64,000 nucleotides of DNA, from assembly GCF_034007085.1 (NCBI RefSeq), contig NZ_JAVERO010000001.1:6686-70685 (forward strand), in the 5' to 3' direction. Below are positions 41,991 through 50,875 of the stretch, piece by piece. The position numbers and the translations under genes are program-made. Numbering within the stretch: position 1 is the stretch's first letter; every line of letters begins with the position of its first letter. The stretch is from Castellaniella sp034007085. GTDB taxonomy: Bacteria; Pseudomonadota; Gammaproteobacteria; Burkholderiales; Burkholderiaceae_B. Below the pieces are notes generated by a model. That model ran no database searches. It saw nothing but the letters and a program-made list of their open reading frames with translations, and had not been told where the DNA came from.

Positions 41991-43751
41991 TTATTTCTTT
42001 CGCGCGGGGGGCACGTCCGTGCAATGACCATCGGCGACCTCGGCGGCCATGCCGATCGATTCGCCCAGGGTCGGATGCGGGTGGATGGTCTTGCCGATGT
42101 CCACGGAATCCGCACCCATTTCGATGGCCAGGGCAATTTCCCCGATCAGGTCGCCCGCATGGGTGCCCACGATCCCACCGCCCAGGATCCGGCCGGTTTG
42201 CGCATCGAACAGCAGCTTGGTAAAGCCTTCATCGCGGCCATTGGCAATGGCTCGACCCGAAGCCTGCCACGGAAACAGCCCCTTTTTGAGAGTGATGCCG
42301 TCGTTTCTGGCGGCCTCCTCGGTCACGCCGACCCAGGCCACTTCAGGGTCGGTATAGGCCACCGAGGGGATCACGCGCGCATCGAAGAAGGACTTGTGGC
42401 CGGCGATGGCTTCGGCGGCCACGTGCGCCTCGTGAACCGCCTTGTGCGCCAGCATGGGCTGGCCGACGATGTCGCCGATGGCGTAGATATGCGGCACATT
42501 GGTGCGCATCTGCTTGTCCACGGCAATGAAGCCCCGGTCGGACACGGCCACACCGGCGTTCTCGGCACCGATCTGCTTGCCGTTGGGTGCACGACCCACG
42601 GCCTGCAGCACCAGATCATAGCGCTGAGGGTCCTTGGGCGCGGCTTCGCCTTCGAAGGTGACCCAGATGCCGTCGTCCCGGGCTTCGGCGGCAACAGTCC
42701 GGGTTTTGAGCATGACGTGATCGAAACGCCTGGCATTCATCTTGTCCCAGACCTTGACCAGATCGCGGTCGGCGCCAGTCATCAGGGTAGGCAGCATTTC
42801 GACCACATCCAGGCGGGCGCCCAGCGCGGAATAGACCGTGCCCATTTCCAGGCCGATGATGCCGCCGCCGATGATCAACATGCGTTCAGGCACGGATTTC
42901 AGGGCCAGCGCCCCCGTGGAATCGACGATGCGCGGATCGTCCGGCAGGAACGGCAGTTTCACCGACTGGCTGCCGGCCGCGATGATGGCTGCCGCGAATT
43001 TGACCGTCACCTGACTGCCATCGGCCTTGGCTACCGTCAGATGATGCGGGTCGGCAAAGGCGCCCACACCCTGGATGACCGTGACCTTGCGGGCCTTGGC
43101 CATGCCCGCCAGGCCGCCGGTCAGCTTGCCCACCACCGAATCCTTGTAGCCGCGCAGCTTGTCCAGATCGATCGCCGGCTTGCCAAAAGCGATGCCGTGG
43201 GCCGCCAGCGATTGAGCTTCTTCCAGCACGCCGACGGTGTGCAGCAGCGCCTTGGAGGGGATGCAGCCCACGTTCAGGCAGACCCCACCCAAGGTGGCGT
43301 AGCGTTCCACCAGGACGACCTTCAGGCCCAGGTCGGCGGCGCGGAAAGCGGCTGAATAGCCACCAGGCCCTGCCCCCAGCACCAGGACGTCATATTCGCT
43401 GTCGGCAGCGCCGGAGAACTGCGCGGGGGCTGGGGCCGGCGCAGTCTGGGAGGCGGCCGGCGCAGGCGCTGCGGCTGCCGCGCCGGGAGCAGGCTGGACC
43501 GCAGCCTCCCCCTCGGATGCCTCGATGCGGACGATGGGTACCCCCTGGGAAACTTTATCGCCCAGCTTGACGAGGATTTCCTTGACCACCCCACCCTGCT
43601 CGGCCGGGATTTCCATGGAGGCCTTGTCGGACTCGACCGTGATCAGGCTCTGTTCGGCCTGGATGGCATCGCCCACGGCCACCAGGATCTCGATGACTTC
43701 GACCGCATCAAAATCGCCGATGTCGGGGACATTCAGATCGATGAGATTCAT
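41991..43751 (-). CDS. lpdA: Dihydrolipoyl dehydrogenase (E3) with N-terminal lipoyl domain
   Basis: The 586-residue flavoprotein reoxidises dihydrolipoamide in the pyruvate dehydrogenase complex. Residues 1-80 form a lipoyl domain with the acceptor Lys in ESDKASMEIP, then an Ala/Pro linker, then E3: the FAD site YDVLVLGAGPGGYSAAFRAA, the redox disulfide GGVCLNVGCIPSKALL, and a C-terminal HPHPTLGES with the catalytic His. A lipoyl domain on E3 is known in several betaproteobacteria. Its lipoyl-coding DNA is nearly identical to the two copies in aceF. It lies 10 bp after aceF. Confidence 0.95.
   Translation of the reverse strand: MNLIDLNVPDIGDFDAVEVIEILVAVGDAIQAEQSLITVESDKASMEIPAEQGGVVKEILVKLGDKVSQGVPIVRIEASEGEAAVQPAPGAAAAAPAPAASQTAPAPAPAQFSGAADSEYDVLVLGAGPGGYSAAFRAADLGLKVVLVERYATLGGVCLNVGCIPSKALLHTVGVLEEAQSLAAHGIAFGKPAIDLDKLRGYKDSVVGKLTGGLAGMAKARKVTVIQGVGAFADPHHLTVAKADGSQVTVKFAAAIIAAGSQSVKLPFLPDDPRIVDSTGALALKSVPERMLIIGGGIIGLEMGTVYSALGARLDVVEMLPTLMTGADRDLVKVWDKMNARRFDHVMLKTRTVAAEARDDGIWVTFEGEAAPKDPQRYDLVLQAVGRAPNGKQIGAENAGVAVSDRGFIAVDKQMRTNVPHIYAIGDIVGQPMLAHKAVHEAHVAAEAIAGHKSFFDARVIPSVAYTDPEVAWVGVTEEAARNDGITLKKGLFPWQASGRAIANGRDEGFTKLLFDAQTGRILGGGIVGTHAGDLIGEIALAIEMGADSVDIGKTIHPHPTLGESIGMAAEVADGHCTDVPPARKK
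43545..43740 (-). repeat. Lipoyl-domain DNA repeat, copy 3 (in lpdA)
   Basis: This copy is nearly base-for-base the same as 44880-45070 and 45230-45425, for example in the blocks for IEILVAVGD, IQAEQSLITVESDKASMEIP and GGVVKEILVKLGDKV. Differences are few and mostly silent or at domain edges. Confidence 0.85.
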
Positions 43752-43761
43752 GCCGTCCCCC

Positions 43762-45444
43762 TTACAGGATGATGCGGCGGAAGTCCGCCAGCAGACCAGC
43801 CAGATAGGCGTTGAAACGCGCGGCCGCCGCCCCGTCGATCACGCGATGGTCGTAGGACAGCGACAGCGGCAGCATCAGGCGCGGCTGAAAGGCCTGTCCA
43901 TCCCAGACCGGTTGCATGGTCGAACGCGACACGCCCAGGATGGCCACCTCGGGCGCGTTGATGATGGGCGTGAAGTCCGTGCCGCCGATCCCGCCCAGGG
44001 ACGAGATCGAAAAGCAGCCCCCCTGCATCTGCGACGGCGAGAGCTTGCCTGCGCGCGCCAGACTGGCCAGTTCGGCGGTTTCTGCCGCCAATGCCAGCAC
44101 GCCTTTCCTGTCGGCATCCCGGATCACCGGCACCACCAGTCCGTTGGGCGTATCGGCTGCGAAGCCGATATGGAAATACTGCTTGAGCACCAGATTGTCG
44201 CCGTCCAGCGAGGCATTGAATTCAGGGAATTTTTTCAATGCGGCGACCACCGCCTTGATCAGGAAGGCCAGCATGGTGACCTTGGCGCCGGATTGCTTGT
44301 TTTCCGCGTTCAACTGCTGACGCAAGGCTTCCAGTTCGGTGATGTCCGCCACGTCGTTATTGGTCACGTGCGGGATCATGACCCAATTGCGGTGCAGATT
44401 GGCGCCGGAAATTTTCTTGATGCGCGACAACGGCCTGGTCTGGATTGCGCCGAACTTGGCGAAATCGACCTTGGGCCAGCCAAGCACGCTGAAGCCGCTG
44501 CCTGCCGGCACCGTCGAACCCACGGGGCTGACGCCACCGGTAGCCAGGGCCTGCTTGACGTAGGCACGCACATCGTCGGCCGTAATGCGATTCTTGGGAC
44601 CGCTGCCCGTCACCTGGGTCAGATTGACGCCCAATTCCCGGGCGAACCGCCGCACCGAAGGCGATGCATGCGGCAAATTGCGCAGCGGGACCTCGGCCTC
44701 GGCAAACGAGGCCGTCGGAGACGTCCGTTCCGGCGCGCTGGATGCCATGGCTGGCGCGGGCGACGGGGCCACCGGCGCAGCCAAGGTTTCCGGTGCCGGT
44801 GTAGCAGAGGTTTCCGGTGCCGCAGCGAGCACCGGGGCCTGGGCTGCGCCGCCCGTGGTTTCCACTACCAGGATTTCCGTGCCCTGCGAGACCTTGTCGC
44901 CCAATTTGACGAGGATTTCCTTGACCACCCCGCCGACCGGGGCGGGGATTTCCATGGAGGCCTTGTCGGATTCGACCGTGATCAGGCTCTGTTCGGCCTG
45001 GATGGTATCGCCCACGGCCACCAGGATCTCGATGACTTCGACCGCATCGAAATCACCGATGTCGGGCACGACCACGGCTTGCGTACCCCCTGCAGCGACC
45101 GGCGCCGCAGGCGCGGCAGGGGAAACTTCGGCCTGGACGGCTTGCGCCGCTGCGGCAGCTGATGCAGGCGCGGTGGCCGCCGCAGGCGGAACCGTCGCGG
45201 CATCCGAGGCCTCGATTTTCAGGATGACCGCGCCCTCGCCCACCTTGTCACCCAGTTTGACCAGGATTTCCTTGACCACCCCGCCCTGCGAAGCGGGGAT
45301 TTCCATGGAGGCCTTGTCGGATTCGACCGTGATCAGGCTCTGTTCGGCCTGGATGGTATCGCCCACGGCCACCAGGATCTCGATGACCTCGACCGCATCG
45401 AAATCGCCGATGTCGGGGACCTTGATTTCCACGATAGTGCTCAT
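43762..45444 (-). CDS. aceF: Dihydrolipoyllysine-residue acetyltransferase (E2) with two lipoyl domains
   Basis: The 560-residue core of the pyruvate dehydrogenase complex transfers the acetyl group to CoA. Domains in order: two lipoyl domains (about residues 1-80 and 115-195, each with ESDKASMEIP), an Ala/Pro linker, the peripheral-subunit-binding domain (LPHASPSVRRFARELGVNL), and the catalytic domain ending in LSYDHRVIDGAAAARF with the active-site His and Asp. The ATG at 45444 follows GGAGGA. It lies 14 bp after aceE and 10 bp before lpdA, so the three form one operon. Confidence 0.96.
   Translation of the reverse strand: MSTIVEIKVPDIGDFDAVEVIEILVAVGDTIQAEQSLITVESDKASMEIPASQGGVVKEILVKLGDKVGEGAVILKIEASDAATVPPAAATAPASAAAAAQAVQAEVSPAAPAAPVAAGGTQAVVVPDIGDFDAVEVIEILVAVGDTIQAEQSLITVESDKASMEIPAPVGGVVKEILVKLGDKVSQGTEILVVETTGGAAQAPVLAAAPETSATPAPETLAAPVAPSPAPAMASSAPERTSPTASFAEAEVPLRNLPHASPSVRRFARELGVNLTQVTGSGPKNRITADDVRAYVKQALATGGVSPVGSTVPAGSGFSVLGWPKVDFAKFGAIQTRPLSRIKKISGANLHRNWVMIPHVTNNDVADITELEALRQQLNAENKQSGAKVTMLAFLIKAVVAALKKFPEFNASLDGDNLVLKQYFHIGFAADTPNGLVVPVIRDADRKGVLALAAETAELASLARAGKLSPSQMQGGCFSISSLGGIGGTDFTPIINAPEVAILGVSRSTMQPVWDGQAFQPRLMLPLSLSYDHRVIDGAAAARFNAYLAGLLADFRRIIL
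44880..45070 (-). repeat. Lipoyl-domain DNA repeat, copy 2 (inner copy in aceF)
   Basis: It is nearly identical in DNA to the copy at 45230-45425 and to the copy in lpdA, including third codon positions. Such silent-site identity suggests recent duplication or gene conversion among the three. Confidence 0.85.
45230..45425 (-). repeat. Lipoyl-domain DNA repeat, copy 1 (outer copy in aceF)
   Basis: The copy encodes the first lipoyl domain of E2. Over the central 120 bases it matches copy 2 with only a handful of changes, for example ASQGG against APVGG at the domain centre. Confidence 0.85.
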
Positions 45445-45458
45445 GTCCTGTGTCCTCC

Positions 45459-48167
45459 TCAGGCGTAATGCGGATTGGCCTTTTCGGGGTCGATGCCATA
45501 TTTGGCAATCGCCTCGGCGCATTGCTTGATATCGATGGCGCCTTCGTCGGCCAGGCTGCGCAAAGCGGCCAGGACCACGAAATGGCGATCGATCTCGAAA
45601 TGCTTGCGCAGTTCGGAGCGGAAATCCGAACGGCCAAAGCCATCGGTTCCCAAGACCTTGAGGGAACGCCCCTTGGGCACGAACGGGCGGATCATGTCGC
45701 CATAGGCCTTGATGTAGTCCGTGGAGACGATGATCGGCCCCTGGGTATCCTTGAGCTGGCGCGTCACATACGCTTCCTGGACCGGCTCGGTCGGATGCAA
45801 CAGATTGTGGCGCTCGACGTCCAGGCCATTGCGGCGCAATTCCGAGAAACTGGTCACGCTCCAGACGTCCGAGGTCACGCCCCAGTCCTTTTCCAGCAGT
45901 GCCTGGGCGGCCAGCACTTCGCGCAGAATCGTGCCCGACCCCATCAGCTGGACGTGTTTCTTGGCAGGCTTGGCGCTGGACTGCAGCTTGTACATCCCCT
46001 TCAGGATGCCTTCCTCGTCGCCCGCCCTCAGGCCCGGCTGGGCGTAGTTCTCGTTCATGACCGTGATGTAGAAGAACACGTCTTCCTGGTCATGCATCAT
46101 GCGCTGCAGGCCGCTGCGAATGATGACGGCAACCTCGTGGGCAAAGGCCGGGTCGTAGGCCACGCAATTGGGAATCAGGGAAGCCTGGATATGACTGTGG
46201 CCGTCTTCGTGCTGCAGCCCTTCGCCGTTCAGGGTGGTGCGCCCGGCCGTGCCACCCAGCACGAAACCGCGCGCCAGCATGTCGCCCGCCGCCCAGGCAT
46301 GATCGCCGAAACGCTGGAACCCGAACATCGAGTAGTAGATGAAGAACGGGATCATGATGCAGTTGCTGACGGAATAGGACGTCGCCGCCGCAACCCACGA
46401 GCTGAAACCGCCGGCCTCATTGATGCCTTCCTGCAGGAGCTGGCCGTTTTCCGCTTCGCGGTAGTACATCACCTGCCCCTTGTCCACAGGCACGTATTTC
46501 TGGCCTTCGGGGGCGTAGATGCCGATCTGGCGAAACAGGCCTTCCATGCCGAACGTGCGCGATTCGTCCACGAGGATGGGCACCACCCGCGGCGCCAGGT
46601 CCTTGTCGCGCAGAATCTGGTTCAGCACGCGCACGAACGCCTGGGTCGTGGAGATTTCCCGCCCTTCGGCGGTGGGTTCGAGCACGGCCTTGAAGGCATC
46701 CAGCGGCGGCACCGGCAGCGACTGATCGGCCTTGGCGCGCCGGCGCGGCAGGTAGCCGCCCAGCGCCTTGCGGTGCTCGTGCAGGTATTTCATTTCCGGC
46801 GAATCGTCCGCCGGCTTGAAAAACGGAATCTCATCGAGCTTGTCGTCGGGGATGGGGATATTGAATCGGTCGCGGAATTCGCGCACCGAATCGACGTCCA
46901 GTTTCTTTTGCTGATGGGTGGGATTCTTGGCCTGGCCGGCGTGGCCCATGCCATAGCCCTTGATGGTCTTGGCCAGAATGACCGAAGGCTGGCCCTTGTG
47001 GCTGGCCGCCGCCGCGAACGCCGCGTAGACCTTGTGCGGGTCGTGGCCGCCGCGATTCAGGCGCCAGACGTCCTCGTCGCTCATGCGGCTGACCATTTCC
47101 AGCAGCTTCGGGTGCTTGCCGAAGAATTTCTCGCGCACGAACTTGCCATCATTGGCCTTGTAGGCCTGGTATTCGCCGTCCACGGTCTCTTCCATGATGC
47201 GGCGCAAAATGCCTTCCTTGTCACGCGCGAGCAAGGGATCCCAGTAGCCCCCCCAGATCAGCTTGAGCACATTCCAGCCATTGCCGCGGAAAGCGCCCTC
47301 GAGTTCCTGGATGATCTTGCCGTTGCCGCGCACCGGGCCGTCCAGGCGCTGCAGGTTGCAGTTGACGATGAAGATCAGGTTGTCGAGCTTTTCGCGCGAA
47401 GCCAGACCAATGGCCGCCAGGGTATCGGGTTCATCGACTTCGCCATCACCGACAAAGACCCAGACCTTGCGCTGGGACGTATCGGCCAGCCCCCGGGCAT
47501 GCAGATATTTCAGGAAACGGGCCTGATAGATGGCCAGCATGGGGCCCAGACCCATCGACACCGTCGAGAACTGCCAGAAATTGGGCATCAGTTTCGGGTG
47601 CGGATAAGAAGACAGGCCCTTGCCCTTGCCGCCGACTTCCTGGCGGAAATAATTCAGGTTTTCCTCGGTCAGGCGGCCTTCGAGGAAGGCGCGGGCATAC
47701 ATGCCCGGGGATGAATGGCCCTGGAAATACACCAGGTCGCCGCCATGATCGGGCGATTCGGCGTGCCAGAAATGGTTCTGGCCACACTCGATCATGGTCG
47801 CCAGCGATGCGAAGGACGCAATGTGGCCGCCCAGGCTGCCGCCGTCGGCGGGCTCGACCCGGTTGGCCTTGACTACCATGGCCATGGCGTTCCAGCGGAT
47901 ATACGATCGGATGCGCTCTTCCAGCACCATATTGCCCGGATGGGCGGGCTCCAGCCCTGGGGGGATCGTGTTGACGTATGCCGTGTTCAGCGAATAGGGA
48001 ATGTGTGCGCCGCTGCGGCGGGCCAGGTCGATCAGGCGTTCGATCAGGTAATGGGCTCGTTCCGCGCCTTCGCGGTCAAGCACCGCCTCCAGCGCATCGA
48101 TCCATTCCTGGGTTTCCTGCTGATCGATATCCGCCGCAGCCGCGTGGACTTGGTCAAGAGAGGACAT
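45459..48167 (-). CDS. aceE: Pyruvate dehydrogenase E1 component (homodimeric type)
   Basis: The 902-residue thiamine-diphosphate enzyme decarboxylates pyruvate and hands the acetyl group to the lipoyl domains of AceF. It has the homodimeric E1 layout: N-terminal EWIDALEAVLDREGAERAHY, DHGGDLVYFQGHSSPGMYAR, the ThDP-binding GDGEVDEPDTLAAIGLA near residue 240 with NLQRLDGPV, and the transketolase C-terminal part. The ATG at 48167 has GGAGA ten bases upstream. It leads the aceE-aceF-lpdA operon and is divergent from a two-component system. Confidence 0.97.
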   Translation of the reverse strand: MSSLDQVHAAAADIDQQETQEWIDALEAVLDREGAERAHYLIERLIDLARRSGAHIPYSLNTAYVNTIPPGLEPAHPGNMVLEERIRSYIRWNAMAMVVKANRVEPADGGSLGGHIASFASLATMIECGQNHFWHAESPDHGGDLVYFQGHSSPGMYARAFLEGRLTEENLNYFRQEVGGKGKGLSSYPHPKLMPNFWQFSTVSMGLGPMLAIYQARFLKYLHARGLADTSQRKVWVFVGDGEVDEPDTLAAIGLASREKLDNLIFIVNCNLQRLDGPVRGNGKIIQELEGAFRGNGWNVLKLIWGGYWDPLLARDKEGILRRIMEETVDGEYQAYKANDGKFVREKFFGKHPKLLEMVSRMSDEDVWRLNRGGHDPHKVYAAFAAAASHKGQPSVILAKTIKGYGMGHAGQAKNPTHQQKKLDVDSVREFRDRFNIPIPDDKLDEIPFFKPADDSPEMKYLHEHRKALGGYLPRRRAKADQSLPVPPLDAFKAVLEPTAEGREISTTQAFVRVLNQILRDKDLAPRVVPILVDESRTFGMEGLFRQIGIYAPEGQKYVPVDKGQVMYYREAENGQLLQEGINEAGGFSSWVAAATSYSVSNCIMIPFFIYYSMFGFQRFGDHAWAAGDMLARGFVLGGTAGRTTLNGEGLQHEDGHSHIQASLIPNCVAYDPAFAHEVAVIIRSGLQRMMHDQEDVFFYITVMNENYAQPGLRAGDEEGILKGMYKLQSSAKPAKKHVQLMGSGTILREVLAAQALLEKDWGVTSDVWSVTSFSELRRNGLDVERHNLLHPTEPVQEAYVTRQLKDTQGPIIVSTDYIKAYGDMIRPFVPKGRSLKVLGTDGFGRSDFRSELRKHFEIDRHFVVLAALRSLADEGAIDIKQCAEAIAKYGIDPEKANPHYA

Positions 48168-48378
48168 GAGGTGTGTCTCCTGTGGTGTGGTTCGATGACG
48201 CGACCACACATCGCGCCAGCCTGATGAAAAATCCCCCCGTTGCGCCTTCGACCTGCCGCCCCGGGGGAGGCGTTCTTGGCTTGAGCCGGCCTGACGGTGA
48301 TTCATGGGGAAAGGCGCCGGCAGCACCGCAACCACAGTTCCGGGTGCATCTGCATTCCGGGAGCCGACGCTTGCAGCC

Positions 48379-48407
48379 ATTCTAGGAAAGAGCCTGCCCC
48401 AGCACAA
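48379..48407 (-). promoter_or_regulatory. Candidate aceE promoter
   Basis: On the minus strand TTGTGC (48402-48407) and TAGAAT (48379-48384) are separated by 17 bp, about 210 bp before the aceE start. An AT-rich region (48408-48450) with the palindrome-like TCATCAGATGA lies just upstream and is a likely regulator site. The 335-bp aceE/kinase divergent region holds no gene; the long aceE leader (48168-48378) is GC-rich and I see no clear riboswitch. Confidence 0.45.
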
Positions 48408-48502
48408 GCAAAATTTCATCAGATGATATGTATTTTTATTATGTGAAAAATTGAATGGGGTTTTCGCGTCTAAAATGGCGCCATCGCTCACTTCACACGT
48501 CC

Positions 48503-50254
48503 ATGGCCACCCCGAACCGCACATCCCTGATTCCGACGACGTTCTACGAGCATGCCCGTCACAGTCGCCGTCTGTACTGGCTGACGCCGGCGGTCGTGCT
48601 CGTGCTCTATTTGTGCGTCATGGGCGCCTTCATCTGGCTGCAGCGCCTGCAGAGCGACAGTGTGATGTTCGTCACCATCGACCAGGAAACGCGCCAGCAA
48701 CGCCTGATGATGGTGGTGTTCGCCCTGTCCCTGGTGATTGTATTCAGCCTGCTGGCGCTGTGGCGGTATACCCGTTTCCGCACCCAGGCCGAGGCCGCTC
48801 TGATCGCCGAAACAGGATTTCGCCGCGCCATGGAAAATTCCATGTCCACGGGCATGCGCGTGTTCGACATGCAGGGGCGCATTGCCTACGTCAATCCCGC
48901 CTTCTGTCGCATGATCGGCTGGAACGAGGCCGATCTGATCGGCCGCACTGCCCCTTTCCCCTACTGGCTGCCGGGCCGCCACGACCATCACCGCGAAACC
49001 CTGGCGCAGCTGCTGTCGGGCCGCACTCCCAGCAGCGGCCTGGAAATCGAGGCGCAGCGGCGCGATGGTTCACGCTTTACCGCGCGCATGTATGTCTCGC
49101 CCCTGCGCGACCCCCAGGGTGAACAGATCGGCTGGATGACCTCCATGACCGACATCACCGAGCCCAAACGCATCCGCGAGGCCCTGACAGCCGCGCACGA
49201 GCGCTTCATGACGGTACTCGAAGGGCTGGATGACGCGATTTCCGTCGTGGCCGATACGCCCGAAGGCCTGGAACTGCTGTTTGCCAACCGTACCTACCGC
49301 CGCCTGTTTGGCGCCCAGGCCGGCGGCCATGCAGAACTGCTGGGCGGACGGCTGGGCCGCTTCACCGACGAAACCATGGAACTGTTCTCGGCCACAGCCC
49401 AGCGCTGGTTCGAAGTCCACCACCGGATGCTGGCCTGGACCGATTCCCGGCGCGTGCGCCTGCAGGTGGCGCGCGACATCACCGAACGCCGCAAACACGA
49501 AGAAGAATCCCGCATCCAGCAGGAAAAGGCCCAGCTCACCAGCCGCCTGACCACCATGGGGGAAATGGCCTCGTCCCTGGCGCACGAACTGAACCAGCCG
49601 CTGACGGCCATCAGCAATTACAATATGGCGGCTGTGGCCATGCTCAAATCGGGCAAGGCGCCGACAGAATCCCTGCTGCAGGCGCTCGAAAAGGCGGCGC
49701 AGCAGGCCGAACGCGCCGGCAAGATCATCAGCCGCATCCGCGAATTCGTGAAACGCAGCGAACCTCGCCGCCAGGCCGTGAACCTGGGCCGGATCGTCGA
49801 AAATGCCGTCAGTTTTGCCGACATCGATGCCCGCAAGCGCCGCATCGAAATCGTCCAGAACCTGCCCGACCCGATGCCCGATGTCCTGGCAGACCCGATT
49901 CTGATCGAACAGGTGCTGCTGAATCTGCTGAAAAACGGTGTCGAGGCCATGGAACACAGCGAATGCCGCAGCCTGCACGTCCGGATCACCGATCAGCAAT
50001 CCCAGATCGAGATCGCCGTCATCGACCGGGGCCATGGCCTGCGCAACCCCGAACGACTGTTCGAGCCTTTCTACAGCACCAAATCCGAAGGGCTGGGCAT
50101 GGGCCTGAACATCTGCCGCACCATCATCGAGTCGCACCACGGACGCCTGTGGGCCAGCGCCAACCCCGAAGGCGGAACGATCTTCCGCTTCACCCTGCCC
50201 AAAGCCCCGCCGCGGCCCCAGTCCACAGAAATCACGGAGGAACAGCACGCATGA
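48503..50254 (+). CDS. PAS-domain sensor histidine kinase, FixL-like class
   Basis: The 583-residue kinase has two membrane helices (about residues 25-46 and 72-92), then two PAS-type domains (first from RRAMENSMSTGMRVFDMQG; second from FMTVLEGLDDAISVV), then the kinase core. The phospho-acceptor is His361 in SLAHELNQPLTAISNY; the ATP site has LNLLKNGVEAM, IDRGHG and GLGMGLNICRTIIESHHG. The signal is unknown. The ATG at 48503 gives a sensible N-terminus; another ATG at 48455 is in frame and neither has a good ribosome-binding site. It is divergent from aceE and overlaps the response-regulator gene by 4 bp. Confidence 0.9.
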   Translation: MATPNRTSLIPTTFYEHARHSRRLYWLTPAVVLVLYLCVMGAFIWLQRLQSDSVMFVTIDQETRQQRLMMVVFALSLVIVFSLLALWRYTRFRTQAEAALIAETGFRRAMENSMSTGMRVFDMQGRIAYVNPAFCRMIGWNEADLIGRTAPFPYWLPGRHDHHRETLAQLLSGRTPSSGLEIEAQRRDGSRFTARMYVSPLRDPQGEQIGWMTSMTDITEPKRIREALTAAHERFMTVLEGLDDAISVVADTPEGLELLFANRTYRRLFGAQAGGHAELLGGRLGRFTDETMELFSATAQRWFEVHHRMLAWTDSRRVRLQVARDITERRKHEEESRIQQEKAQLTSRLTTMGEMASSLAHELNQPLTAISNYNMAAVAMLKSGKAPTESLLQALEKAAQQAERAGKIISRIREFVKRSEPRRQAVNLGRIVENAVSFADIDARKRRIEIVQNLPDPMPDVLADPILIEQVLLNLLKNGVEAMEHSECRSLHVRITDQQSQIEIAVIDRGHGLRNPERLFEPFYSTKSEGLGMGLNICRTIIESHHGRLWASANPEGGTIFRFTLPKAPPRPQSTEITEEQHA

Positions 50255-50874
50255 GCGACACCCAAACCCCCAGCACCATCTACATCGTCGACGATGACGA
50301 GGCGGTCCGCGATTCCCTGCGCTGGCTGCTCGAAGCCAATGGCTACACCGTGCGCAGCTTTGCCGGCGCCGAGGAATTCCTCGCCGCCTATGATCCAGAA
50401 CAGGTCGGCGTGCTGATCGCGGACATCCGCATGCCCGGCATGAGCGGCCTGGAACTGCAGGAAACCCTGATTGCCCGCAAGGCCCCCTTGCCCATCGTCT
50501 TCATCACCGGCCACGGCGACGTACCGATGGCGGTTTCCACCATGAAAAAAGGCGCCGTCGATTTTCTGGAAAAGCCTTTCAACGAAGCCGACCTGCGGGC
50601 GCTGGTGGCCACCATGCTGGAACAGGCCCGCGAACGCGTGCGCGAAGCCCATGCCCAACGCGATCAACAGGCTGTGCTGGGCCGGCTGACGGCGCGCGAA
50701 CAACAGGTGCTGGAACGCATCGTGGCCGGCCGCCTGAACAAACAGATCGCCGGCGATCTGAACATCAGCATCAAGACCGTCGAGGCCCACCGCGCCAACA
50801 TCATGGAAAAACTCGAAGTCACCACCGTGGCCGATCTGATGAAGATCGCCCTGACCCGCACCGAGGAGGCCTGA
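50251..50874 (+). CDS. FixJ-type response regulator
   Basis: The 207-residue regulator has an N-terminal receiver domain (DDD at residues 14-16, phospho-acceptor Asp58 in IADIRMPGMSG, Lys in FLEKPFNEADL) and a C-terminal LuxR/FixJ helix-turn-helix (LTAREQQVLERIVAGRLNKQ, then DLNISIKTVEAHRANIMEKL). It is the partner of the kinase, whose stop it overlaps by 4 bp. Target genes are not shown; the divergent aceE operon and downstream folD are the nearest candidates. Confidence 0.93.
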   Translation: MSDTQTPSTIYIVDDDEAVRDSLRWLLEANGYTVRSFAGAEEFLAAYDPEQVGVLIADIRMPGMSGLELQETLIARKAPLPIVFITGHGDVPMAVSTMKKGAVDFLEKPFNEADLRALVATMLEQARERVREAHAQRDQQAVLGRLTAREQQVLERIVAGRLNKQIAGDLNISIKTVEAHRANIMEKLEVTTVADLMKIALTRTEEA

Positions 50875-50875
50875 C

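Noticed and set aside
43545..45425. Regular repeats that could suggest a CRISPR or mobile repeat
   Set aside because: They are coding copies of the lipoyl domain, in frame and of domain length.
48503..50254. Heme-binding oxygen sensor of the FixL type
   Set aside because: The PAS domain has a His-rich stretch, but I cannot align it to the FixL heme pocket with confidence, so no heme claim is made.
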